The position numbers and the translations under genes were made by a program. This document shows, piece after piece, positions 9,553 to 17,427 of a stretch of 64,000 nt of DNA (positions are counted from its first letter, which is position 1; the number at the start of each line of letters is the position of its first letter). A model generated the notes under the pieces. The model was given only the letters and a program-made list of their open reading frames with translations, did not search any database and was not told where the DNA came from. Location: assembly GCF_900890425.1 (NCBI RefSeq), contig NZ_CAAHFG010000001.1, positions 1,488,001 to 1,552,000 on the forward strand. The letters run 5' to 3'. The DNA comes from Pontiella desulfatans (GTDB lineage: Bacteria > Verrucomicrobiota > Kiritimatiellia > Kiritimatiellales > Pontiellaceae).

Positions 9553-9672
9553 CTAGGTTATAATTACACGTCCAAACCGGTTTGTAGTACCAGCGAAGTC
9601 GGCTTCATCTGCAACCGTTTCTTTTTCCCATACATCATTGACGGGATCGATCAGTTCAAGACCCGCGGAGTC
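9553..9672 (-). pseudogene. Relic of the shared C-terminal tail module
   Basis: In one frame this stretch encodes 39 residues beginning DSAGLELIDPVNDVWEK and ending TTNRFGRVIIT before a stop at 9553. They align closely with the end of the 1205-residue acetylesterase (DSAASESISPVNDEWER...ATNRFGRVIV). There is no start codon or remaining body of a gene: the GH32 gene ends at 9704 in another frame. It is best read as the leftover 3' end of a large secreted enzyme, replaced upstream by the fructan operon. Confidence 0.7.
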
Positions 9673-9703
9673 GATTAAACAGATAACGACAGGTGTTTCA
9701 ACG

Positions 9704-11338
9704 TCATTTCCCCCAAATCGATTTGAGTTCGTTAACCACGATTGATTCGACTGATTGGCCATCAGCACCGCTAAGCTGGATACTGCGGTTCTCGGCATCG
9801 GGCACAATCACGAAACTGCCGGCCGCCTGACCATCGTTGACGAATATCTCCAACGACGCACGGTCGACCAGCACCCGAATCGACACCCTGTCATTCTGAA
9901 GCGGCGCAGGAATCTCCTTGAGGCCATATTGGTGCCTGGGATTGAATGGTTGGGGTGAGTTTTTCTTTTTTGCTTTCGAAGCTTCTGCAATAGCGGTGCC
10001 GCGTTGACTGTTGTTGAACACAACCACCTGCCTTTTCAGGTCGTATTTGATCGGCAACCCACGGACGTTGAGCACAAAGTCGGCATCAGGTTTAATACGC
10101 AGGGTCATGTCGATCAATTCGGGGCTGAGACCGGCAAGTTCGGCGTTGATTTCTCCGAGCTTGCCGTGGTCGAAGGCATCTGATTTCACATACAGCCTTT
10201 CAATTTCTTTGACCGGATTACGTCTCAAAACGATTCCGCTATCCGTTGAATGAAGCGTAACTTCCGCCGGAAAGGACATCTGCTGGGTGAACGGCATATT
10301 GGCCTCGATGAACGGGCGGTAGAACTCTTTGCAATGAAGCCACCCGATGTGGACTACGCGATTATCCGGAGCGTTGTTGAAAACCTGTGCTGCATAGTAA
10401 GAATCGCCATAATCGAAACGGAGCGGTCTGTTATCCTCATCCCTTTCTCCGTACCCGTTCCATGATCTTCCGTCAAACACTCCTATCTCGTAGCGGGTTC
10501 CTGCATTTGAGATGACCCATCGAGTGTTGTTTACATTCCCATCTACGGGGATCTCATACATGTCGATACACTCTGCCGACTTGTCAGGGATATCCATTAT
10601 GTATTCCCAATTCAGAAGATCTGTGGATTTCCACAGCCGAACCTCCCGCTTTTCTCCACCGACCATCATGATCGTCACGTAGAATTTCCCCGGTTTGTAA
10701 TAAAAGATGCGCGGATCACGTTGTCCGGCAGCGTACCCTTCCTGAAACGGAATAACCGGCTTGCCGTCATTTATCTTTGTCCACGTCCGCCCTTTGTCAG
10801 TACTGTAAGCGCCTCCCTGGAAGAAGCCGTTCGGATTTGTCGCCGTATAGAGAGCGAAAAGGGTTTTTACATCACCTTTCTGTTTGCCGAGCGCATTATG
10901 TCTATCCACAACCGCCGAACCGGACCAGATGGCGTGAGGGCGGTCTCCACCGACAACGTTTGGATAGGGATTGATTGCATGTTGAAATTGAGTCCAATGG
11001 ATCAGGTCGGTACTTTTTGCGTTTCCCCACGATTTTATTCCATTTTTGACGCCTTTGGCATAATGCTGGAAGTACATATGCCATTCACCATCATAGAAAA
11101 CCATCCCGTTGGGATCGTTAAGCCAGCCCACCTGTGAGGTAAAGTGGAACTGAGGGCGTAGCGGTTGATTGTAGCCAACTTGTTGATACAACGGGAAGGT
11201 TGACCACTCATCTTCCAGTTGTACGTCCGATAACGGATTGCCGCGGTTGTCAAACGGGTAGTTGTATGGATTTTCAATTCCTCTACTGCTACTGGTTAAG
11301 CTCGTAACGGCGAACAGCAAAAGTAATACCTTATTCAT
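9704..11338 (-). CDS. GH32 fructan hydrolase (levanase/inulinase-like)
   Basis: 544 residues with signal peptide 1-20, so secreted or periplasmic. The three GH32 catalytic signatures are present: WLNDPNG (nucleophile Asp75), GQRDPRIFY (transition-state Asp) and SAECIDMYE (acid/base Glu, ~253). The C-terminal beta-sandwich contains VDRASLEIFVNDG, typical of the family. It should release fructose from levan, inulin or sucrose; the exact linkage is not readable. Upstream on the same strand are an MFS sugar porter (45-base gap) and a PfkB kinase, which makes a complete fructan or sucrose use operon: hydrolysis, uptake, phosphorylation. Confidence 0.93.
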   Translation of the reverse strand: MNKVLLLLFAVTSLTSSSRGIENPYNYPFDNRGNPLSDVQLEDEWSTFPLYQQVGYNQPLRPQFHFTSQVGWLNDPNGMVFYDGEWHMYFQHYAKGVKNGIKSWGNAKSTDLIHWTQFQHAINPYPNVVGGDRPHAIWSGSAVVDRHNALGKQKGDVKTLFALYTATNPNGFFQGGAYSTDKGRTWTKINDGKPVIPFQEGYAAGQRDPRIFYYKPGKFYVTIMMVGGEKREVRLWKSTDLLNWEYIMDIPDKSAECIDMYEIPVDGNVNNTRWVISNAGTRYEIGVFDGRSWNGYGERDEDNRPLRFDYGDSYYAAQVFNNAPDNRVVHIGWLHCKEFYRPFIEANMPFTQQMSFPAEVTLHSTDSGIVLRRNPVKEIERLYVKSDAFDHGKLGEINAELAGLSPELIDMTLRIKPDADFVLNVRGLPIKYDLKRQVVVFNNSQRGTAIAEASKAKKKNSPQPFNPRHQYGLKEIPAPLQNDRVSIRVLVDRASLEIFVNDGQAAGSFVIVPDAENRSIQLSGADGQSVESIVVNELKSIWGK

Positions 11339-11383
11339 TGTTGTTTCCTTCGAATGTTATCGTTTTTGTAATAAACCACCGGC

Positions 11384-12712
11384 TCACGATAGTTTCTCCT
11401 GCATATCTTCGAGCGAAACGCCCTTGGTCTCCGGCACCATGGTTTTGACCCAGACGAGCTGAAGTATCATCATGAAGCAGAAGAAACCGAAGATGACGGA
11501 CGGCGGCAGTGCTTCGGCCATTTTCGGGAAAACAAAGGTCAGTGAGGCGGCGAAGAACCAGTGCGTAAAGCTGCCGAGCGACTGCCCGGCCGCACGGTTG
11601 CGGTTCGGGAAGATTTCGGAGATCAGCACCCAGATGACCGTGCCCTGGCCGATGGCGTGCGCGGCAATGAAGGCAAAGATGCAGAACGGGACAATCCCGA
11701 AGTTTTCCGCAGCAAACGCCCAGGTGCAGAGCCCCAGCGACGCGATGTAGCCGAACGAGCCGATATAGAGCAGGGTTCGGCGGCCCAGCCGGTCGATCAG
11801 GTAGAGCCCGACATAGGTGAAGACCAGGTTGGTCACCCCGATGCCTACTGACTGCAGCAGCGCGGCCTGCCCGCCGAGTCCGGTCCATTCAAAGATGCGC
11901 GGTGCAAAGTAGAGAATGGCGTTGATGCCGGAGAGCTGATTGAAAAAGGCCACAAAGAAAGCCAGCAGAATCGGGGTCTTGAGCCGCTTCGTGAAAAATT
12001 TTGCAGCGGTTTTTCGGTCGCCGACACTCTGCTCGACGCTGTCCGCCAGGGTTGACAGATTCGCATCGGTCATCTCCGGATTGATCTTGCGGAAAACCGC
12101 CATACCGGCATCGCGGTTGCCGGCATGGGTAATCAGCCAGCGCGGGCTTTCCGGCAGGCTGAAGCACATGAGAGAATAGACCAGCGCGGGCAGCGCTTCC
12201 ACCCCCAGCATCCAGCGCCAGGCAACATCGGGATCCATGTATTTCCCGATGAAAAAGTTGGAGACAAAGGCCACCAGAATACCAAAAACAATATTAAACT
12301 GAAACAGCCCCGCCAGATGGCCGCGCCGCTCCGCCGGCGAGATTTCGGAAATATAAAGCGGCGAGGCCACCGTCGCGATCCCTACGCCCAAGCCGCCGAC
12401 AAATCGCGATACCATGAAGAAGATCGGATCGGGCGCAACGCCCGAACCGACCGCAGAAACAAAATAGAGAACACCGATGGATAGCAATGTTTTGCGGCGC
12501 CCGAACTTTTCGGTCGGCCAGCCGCCGCACAGCGACCCGATCACCGTACCCCACAGCGCGGCGCTCATAGCCAGCCCGTGCAGGAACGGGGTCAGCGACC
12601 AGAGACTTTCAATCTTCTGCTCCGTACCGGAAATGACGATGGTGTCGAAGCCGAAAAGAAACCCGGCCAACGCGGAGGTCAGCGCCCAGAAAAACAGTTT
12701 TTTATTACGCAT
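11384..12712 (-). CDS. MFS sugar porter (SP family)
   Basis: 442 residues with twelve predicted membrane segments. Sugar-porter signatures are present: FGRRKTL after TM2, PESPRWL after TM6, a second RLGRRTLL after TM8, and PETKGVSLE at the C-terminus. Such carriers bring in hexoses by proton symport or facilitated diffusion. Its ATG overlaps the end of the PfkB kinase gene by 8 bases (TTTATGCGTAA), so the two are translationally coupled. With GH32 downstream, fructose is the likely substrate. Twelve helices and the intact motifs suggest a working carrier. Confidence 0.92.
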   Translation of the reverse strand: MRNKKLFFWALTSALAGFLFGFDTIVISGTEQKIESLWSLTPFLHGLAMSAALWGTVIGSLCGGWPTEKFGRRKTLLSIGVLYFVSAVGSGVAPDPIFFMVSRFVGGLGVGIATVASPLYISEISPAERRGHLAGLFQFNIVFGILVAFVSNFFIGKYMDPDVAWRWMLGVEALPALVYSLMCFSLPESPRWLITHAGNRDAGMAVFRKINPEMTDANLSTLADSVEQSVGDRKTAAKFFTKRLKTPILLAFFVAFFNQLSGINAILYFAPRIFEWTGLGGQAALLQSVGIGVTNLVFTYVGLYLIDRLGRRTLLYIGSFGYIASLGLCTWAFAAENFGIVPFCIFAFIAAHAIGQGTVIWVLISEIFPNRNRAAGQSLGSFTHWFFAASLTFVFPKMAEALPPSVIFGFFCFMMILQLVWVKTMVPETKGVSLEDMQEKLS

Positions 12713-13595
12713 AAATCGTTCCTTTCAAATCATCAGGCAACTCAGGAGTGGCACTGTCCTGCGAACACACAAAGGTTGCTACGCGGTTTGCATGTGCATT
12801 GATTCCATCAAGACTCATGCCACAGAGCAGTCCCATGCAGAGGGTGGCCGTAAAAGAATCGCCCGCCCCGACACTGTTCAACGCGTCGCCGGGATACCCG
12901 GGATGGTCGCTGATGCCTTCCGAGGAAATTAAGAGGCTTCCTGCTGGCCCGCGTGTGTAGACCACCACGTCCAGATCAAACATCTTGCGTAACCTTTTCA
13001 GTTGCCACTCGACAGTACCCGAAATACGGAACATTTTTGCCAGCACCGGAAGTTCCTCATCACTCAGTTTGAGGATATTGCAGAAATTCAGTGACTCGCG
13101 GATAATTTCTTCCGTGTAGTACTGTTGCCTTAAATTGACATCAAAAATCCGGATTGACTCCGGTTTCATCGCAGCAAGAAACGTCCGAATGGTTTTGTTC
13201 GACATCCCGTTGCGCTGGGCGAGGGAACCGAAACAGACGGCATCCGCACGATGGGCCAGCGACAGCATTTCCCCGGTTAACGGAATGTAATCCCATGCCA
13301 CCTGCTCTTTAATTACATATGCGGGCTTTCCGCATTTATCCACTGTAACATCCACCGTTCCGGTAGGGTGAACATCATCGACAGCAACGAAGTCTGCTGT
13401 AACCTGTTTTCCGACCAGAAAATCCAGGATGTCCGCTCCATAGACATCGCTGCCGACCGCGCTGACCGGATAGCCCTTCGCGCCCAACTGCTGGCAGTGG
13501 TAACAGAAATTCATGGGTGCACCACCCAGTCGCTTACCCTCAGGAAACATATCCCAGAGCAACTCACCGATACCTATCACGGTTAACTCATTCAT
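12705..13595 (-). CDS. PfkB-family sugar kinase, probable fructokinase
   Basis: 296 residues from the ATG at 13595, chosen over an upstream TTG at 13607 because TTGGAG forms the ribosome site just before it. PfkB features: GELLWD and GGAPMNFCYH at the N-terminus for substrate binding, and NSVGAGDSF near residue 245 with the catalytic Asp and anion hole. It would phosphorylate fructose at O6 with ATP. Being first in the PfkB-MFS-GH32 operon supports fructokinase over ribokinase or other family members. The operon starts after a 130-base gap holding a hairpin for the gene on its far side. Confidence 0.88.
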   Translation of the reverse strand: MNELTVIGIGELLWDMFPEGKRLGGAPMNFCYHCQQLGAKGYPVSAVGSDVYGADILDFLVGKQVTADFVAVDDVHPTGTVDVTVDKCGKPAYVIKEQVAWDYIPLTGEMLSLAHRADAVCFGSLAQRNGMSNKTIRTFLAAMKPESIRIFDVNLRQQYYTEEIIRESLNFCNILKLSDEELPVLAKMFRISGTVEWQLKRLRKMFDLDVVVYTRGPAGSLLISSEGISDHPGYPGDALNSVGAGDSFTATLCMGLLCGMSLDGINAHANRVATFVCSQDSATPELPDDLKGTIYA

Positions 13596-13663
13596 TCTCA
13601 ACTCCAATTTTTACCGTGCACCAGTGAACAATTAAATGAATAACAAATTTGATTTATTACATC

Positions 13664-13701
13664 TAACCCAAGCAGTCCTTGAACATGTTCTGCTTGGGTT
13701 A
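13664..13701 (-). terminator. Hairpin after the 1205-residue acetylesterase gene
   Basis: TAACCCAAGCAG (13664-13675) and CTGCTTGGGTTA (13690-13701) form a perfect 12-base stem with a 14-base loop, 25 bases past the stop at 13726. No T-tract follows on the minus strand, so termination or 3'-end protection are both possible. Confidence 0.6.
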
Positions 13702-13725
13702 ATGGGTTTTGAGCCGTTTGTTCCC

Positions 13726-16700
13726 TTAGTTTTGTATCACGATCACACGCCCGAAGCGGTTGGTGGCATCCGCCGTGTCCGTTTCATCCTCAACCATGAC
13801 GCGTTCCCACTCGTCATTAACGGGACTGATGGATTCCGAAGCTGCCGAGTCCACCCAGCTTGACGGGAGATTATCAGTAAACTGAACGGCGTAGGCGGTT
13901 CCAGGCGCATCCGTGCGGCGCAGGTATTCCACAACCAACCCGTCGGCGACATCCATTTCCCAATAGGGCAGGCCGGCGGTTCCAGTGGTTGGAACCATGA
14001 TGGGGCGGTCTTCGTTTAGCGTGGGATCGAGGTTAAAGGCGAAGTCGAGTACATGTCCGTCGCCGGAAACCCCGTACCAGTCGCTCCATCCGGCATAGTC
14101 GTTGATGGCCGGAGCTTTCAACTGGATCGGGGACAAGTAGGCACCGTCGATGATGTTGGTTGTTCCGCCCAGATCCCACGCGACGGAGCAATGGTCTTCG
14201 GCGCCTTCGTTGTGCAGCGCCATGATGTAGTAGCGCTGGCCTTCGACCAGTGTGATCGGGGCGGACACCTGGTTCGCGTTATTCGTCCAGTTTTCATATT
14301 CGCCGCCCAGCGAGACCGCGCATTCGCAGATCAGGCTTGCGTTTGCCGGATCGTCGTCCGTGCTCAGGAAGAGCCTGGAACGGGCGGCCGAGGTGATCCA
14401 GAACGTGTAGTTTCCACTGGCCGGGGGGTGCAGGTAGCCGTGGATGCGCTGGCCGCCTCCCTCGAAGTCGCCATGCGGGCTGTCGAAACGGCTAATGGTT
14501 TCGGAACGATCCGGGGTATCCGGATAATCTGGATCAGCCAGCAGATCTTCGACGCTGTAGCCGGAAACATCGTTCCAGATTTCACGGGTGATGCTGCCCA
14601 GTTCGGCACCGGGCGCGAGTACGCTCAATTCAACTTGGGCGGTTTCGCTCGTCTCGGTTCCGTCTGTCACGAAGTATGAGAAGGAGTCGGCACCGCTGAA
14701 TCCTGAATTCGGCGTGTAGATGAACGCGCCGTCGGAGCGAACCGTCAGGGCACCGTTGGTTGTGCTTGATACAACGACCGGGCGTTCGATCGGCAGCAGG
14801 GTGGAGGCGATCGAGTCATTGCCCAGGATTCCGTCGGGAGCAATGTAGAGCGGTGCGTCTTCGAATGTGCTGTAGCTTTCGCCTTGGGCGAAAAGCGGCG
14901 TTTCGCGGCACATGCGTGCCGGCAGCCCATCAACGTTCATCAGGTTGCCCTGCGCAAAGCGGCTCCAAGCATACCGGAATCCGGCCGGGTCTGGAATGGT
15001 TGGTGCTGAAACCAGCACGGTATTTCCCGAGATGACCGCGGTGGCGTTGGTAAAGTTCCCTTGGGCATCGCAGACTTCAAACCATCTCAGATACGGGAAG
15101 TTGATATCCCACTCGGACTTGTCCCATATGCCGTCGCCGTCAATGTCTTCGCCGGGATCCAGTATGCCGTTTTGGTTGAGGTCTTCGCCGTACCCTTCGA
15201 TGACTCCGTCATTGTCATAGTCTTCGCCCAGGATCGTTTCGTTGATGTCGATAACTAAATCGCCATTGGCGTTGTAGCCAATGTTGGTATTGATGGCCAG
15301 TCCTCCGCCGACCTGATCGAAATAGAGGCGCAGTTGATTGCCTTCCTTGACGGCGTGCGTGAAGACCGGACCCTGATCCTGGATGGAGCTGTAGCCGTAT
15401 GTGTTTTTTAGAATTCGGCGGCCCATCCGTTCGCCGGCGGGCCGTTTGTTTTTCGGGTGGAGATCGCCATCAGTCGTGTCGCTGATGACAACCATATAGG
15501 TGTTGGTGGAAATATCCTGAACCATGGTTTGCGCTTCCCAGAAATAGGGCAGCATCGGGTCGGCATCGACTTCGGTGTCCCAGGAGAAGACCGGAGGGAT
15601 CTGCATGTAGTAGAAGGGGAAGTCGCCTTGGGCGAACCCGGTGCGCCAGTCCTCGATCATGATCGGCAGTTTGTCGGCAACAATGTGGCCTCCGTCGTCG
15701 TGGTTGCGTTCGCCCTGATACCAGCAGGCGCCGGTGATCGGCTGCCGGAGGTAGGGATAGACCATGCCGTTGTAGAGCTGTTGCGGGTTGGCGGGGTCGG
15801 AGCCGACCGGGTGCGCTTCGGGCAGCGGAGAGTTGGCCCAGGCTTCCATCGGTGTTCCGGCATAAGCGGACTGAATCACGCCAATCGGAATGCCTAATTC
15901 CAGATGCACTTCTTTAGTTGCATAGTAGAATGCGGCACCGAAGTAGCCTGCATTTTCTGGATTGCAGACAAACCACGTTCCGGCTTTATCTTTCAAGGCC
16001 CCCGTGTCGGTATCCCAATCCAGCGTGTTCTCAAGAATAATGGGATCATCGCTCGGGGCTGACAGTTTATATCGCGGAACGCGGATCAGCCGGAAGGCCG
16101 GATAGTTGGCAACAGCAATTTCTGCGTCGGCCCCATCGGTGGCGGATAGCGACCAGCCCGCATTCGACTGGCCGGAGCAGAACCAGACATCGCCGACGGC
16201 AATATTGGTGAGCGTAACCGATGAGCCGGGCGTGCTGACGACCAGTGTTAATGGGCCGTTCGTGGCCGCCATGGCCGCCAGGGAAAGCTCCCAGCGCCCT
16301 TCGGCGTTCACCACGGCGGTCTCGAACTGGCCCGAACTCAGGTTTGCCGATACGGTCTTGCCGACCGGACCCCAGCCCCAGACGGCAATCGGCTGGTTGC
16401 GCTGCAGGACCATGTTCGATTGGAAGTAATGCGGGAGTTTGATCGGAGTGCCGACCACGTTCAGCGTAACGGTTGCCACGTTGCCGGTGAGTCCGCCATC
16501 GGTGGCTTCGTAGGTGAATGAATCGGTTCCAACAAAGTCGACGGTGGGCTGATATACAAACGCGCCGTTGGTGGAGAACGAGAGCAGGGTGCCATTCGTG
16601 GGCGAGGAAACGAGAAGCGCACTCATGGAATCGCCGTTGCCGTCGGAGTCGTTGGAAAGTATGCCCGGTGCGGCGTTGGTGAAGAGGGTGTTTCCATCTA

Positions 16701-17343
16701 TGTCGTAGGCATCGTCGAGCGACACCGGCGCTTCAGGTGCCGTAGAGGCGGGGTGGATGTCGAACGCGACCGTGATGTTTCTGGCGCGGCCGTTTTGTGC
16801 GGGATCGGCGGTGTTTTCCAGTGTAAAATCGGATACGCCGGGAAGATCGTTGGTGAGGCTGACGGCGGCTGAGCCGGTTATGCCGGTCAGCGTGATAAAT
16901 CCCGGGGCTGTACTGGTTACGGTTGCTTCTGTTGCCCCGTTGTTGTTTCTGTACGAGGTAAAGCCGATGGGGGTGATCTCGTGGGTGACGGCTGCGTTGC
17001 CCAGCGTGAGGGTGGCCGACGTAATGTTGAAGGTCAGCAGGTCGTCCTGATCGTAGCGATAGCCGGCAGAAAGCAAGTTGGCAACTTCGGTCGAGTTTGC
17101 GATCGCGAAGGTCACTTCGACGGAGTCATCGTTTCCGCCGATGCCGTCAACATCCAGGCCGCTGACCGTAATGATCGGCGCCGGTTCCCCGTTCGTTGCA
17201 TCATCCTGTACCGGAGTCGCGACGGGAATTCCTTCATAGGTCGCGGCCAGATCGGCGCTGGGGCCAAACGTAACCGTAAGAATTTCGGCGCCGGCTATTG
17301 ATGCCAAGAGGGCGAGGGATAGGACTGTTAATATTTTTTTCAT
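13726..17343 (-). CDS. Giant sialate O-acetylesterase with PA14-like and cadherin-like domains
   Basis: 1205 residues, secreted (signal peptide 1-19). Order: TFG module (~20-205, begins LTVTFGPSADLA); cadherin-like repeat (~210-305); SASA domain (~310-860) with CSGQSNAGW and DGDLHPKNK catalytic blocks; second cadherin-like repeat (~870-950); PA14-like beta domain (~960-1095, begins ITREIWNDVSGYS, with GYLHPPASGNYTFW); tail (~1096-1205) ending ATNRFGRVIVIQ. An Asp/Asn/Gly-rich calcium-binding-like loop is inserted in the catalytic domain at ~690-745 (DYDNDGVIEG, DLNQNGILDPGED, DIDGDGIWDKSE). PA14 domains often bind glycans. It starts 84 bases after the LamG gene, with a hairpin between. Confidence 0.88.
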   Translation of the reverse strand: MKKILTVLSLALLASIAGAEILTVTFGPSADLAATYEGIPVATPVQDDATNGEPAPIITVSGLDVDGIGGNDDSVEVTFAIANSTEVANLLSAGYRYDQDDLLTFNITSATLTLGNAAVTHEITPIGFTSYRNNNGATEATVTSTAPGFITLTGITGSAAVSLTNDLPGVSDFTLENTADPAQNGRARNITVAFDIHPASTAPEAPVSLDDAYDIDGNTLFTNAAPGILSNDSDGNGDSMSALLVSSPTNGTLLSFSTNGAFVYQPTVDFVGTDSFTYEATDGGLTGNVATVTLNVVGTPIKLPHYFQSNMVLQRNQPIAVWGWGPVGKTVSANLSSGQFETAVVNAEGRWELSLAAMAATNGPLTLVVSTPGSSVTLTNIAVGDVWFCSGQSNAGWSLSATDGADAEIAVANYPAFRLIRVPRYKLSAPSDDPIILENTLDWDTDTGALKDKAGTWFVCNPENAGYFGAAFYYATKEVHLELGIPIGVIQSAYAGTPMEAWANSPLPEAHPVGSDPANPQQLYNGMVYPYLRQPITGACWYQGERNHDDGGHIVADKLPIMIEDWRTGFAQGDFPFYYMQIPPVFSWDTEVDADPMLPYFWEAQTMVQDISTNTYMVVISDTTDGDLHPKNKRPAGERMGRRILKNTYGYSSIQDQGPVFTHAVKEGNQLRLYFDQVGGGLAINTNIGYNANGDLVIDINETILGEDYDNDGVIEGYGEDLNQNGILDPGEDIDGDGIWDKSEWDINFPYLRWFEVCDAQGNFTNATAVISGNTVLVSAPTIPDPAGFRYAWSRFAQGNLMNVDGLPARMCRETPLFAQGESYSTFEDAPLYIAPDGILGNDSIASTLLPIERPVVVSSTTNGALTVRSDGAFIYTPNSGFSGADSFSYFVTDGTETSETAQVELSVLAPGAELGSITREIWNDVSGYSVEDLLADPDYPDTPDRSETISRFDSPHGDFEGGGQRIHGYLHPPASGNYTFWITSAARSRLFLSTDDDPANASLICECAVSLGGEYENWTNNANQVSAPITLVEGQRYYIMALHNEGAEDHCSVAWDLGGTTNIIDGAYLSPIQLKAPAINDYAGWSDWYGVSGDGHVLDFAFNLDPTLNEDRPIMVPTTGTAGLPYWEMDVADGLVVEYLRRTDAPGTAYAVQFTDNLPSSWVDSAASESISPVNDEWERVMVEDETDTADATNRFGRVIVIQN

Positions 17344-17376
17344 TTTTCCGGGGTCTCCTGATTAGGTGGAGCGAAG

Positions 17377-17403
17377 AGGGCTGGCGGGTTTTCCGCCAGC
17401 CCT
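17377..17403 (-). terminator. Strong hairpin between LamG and acetylesterase genes
   Basis: AGGGCTGGCGG (17377-17387), loop GTTTT, CCGCCAGCCCT (17393-17403): an 11-base GC-rich perfect stem. It follows the LamG gene stop by 24 bases and precedes the next ATG (17343) by 33. There is hardly room for another promoter, so it may act as a partial terminator or processing site within one transcript. Confidence 0.65.
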
Positions 17404-17427
17404 CGGTTAAACTGTTTCCGTGTGGTG

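Noticed and set aside
9704-9807. Frameshift joining GH32 to the tail relic
   Set aside because: GH32 ends with a normal family C-terminus at its own stop, and only 39 tail residues remain; a frameshifted fusion would leave a full ~110-residue module.
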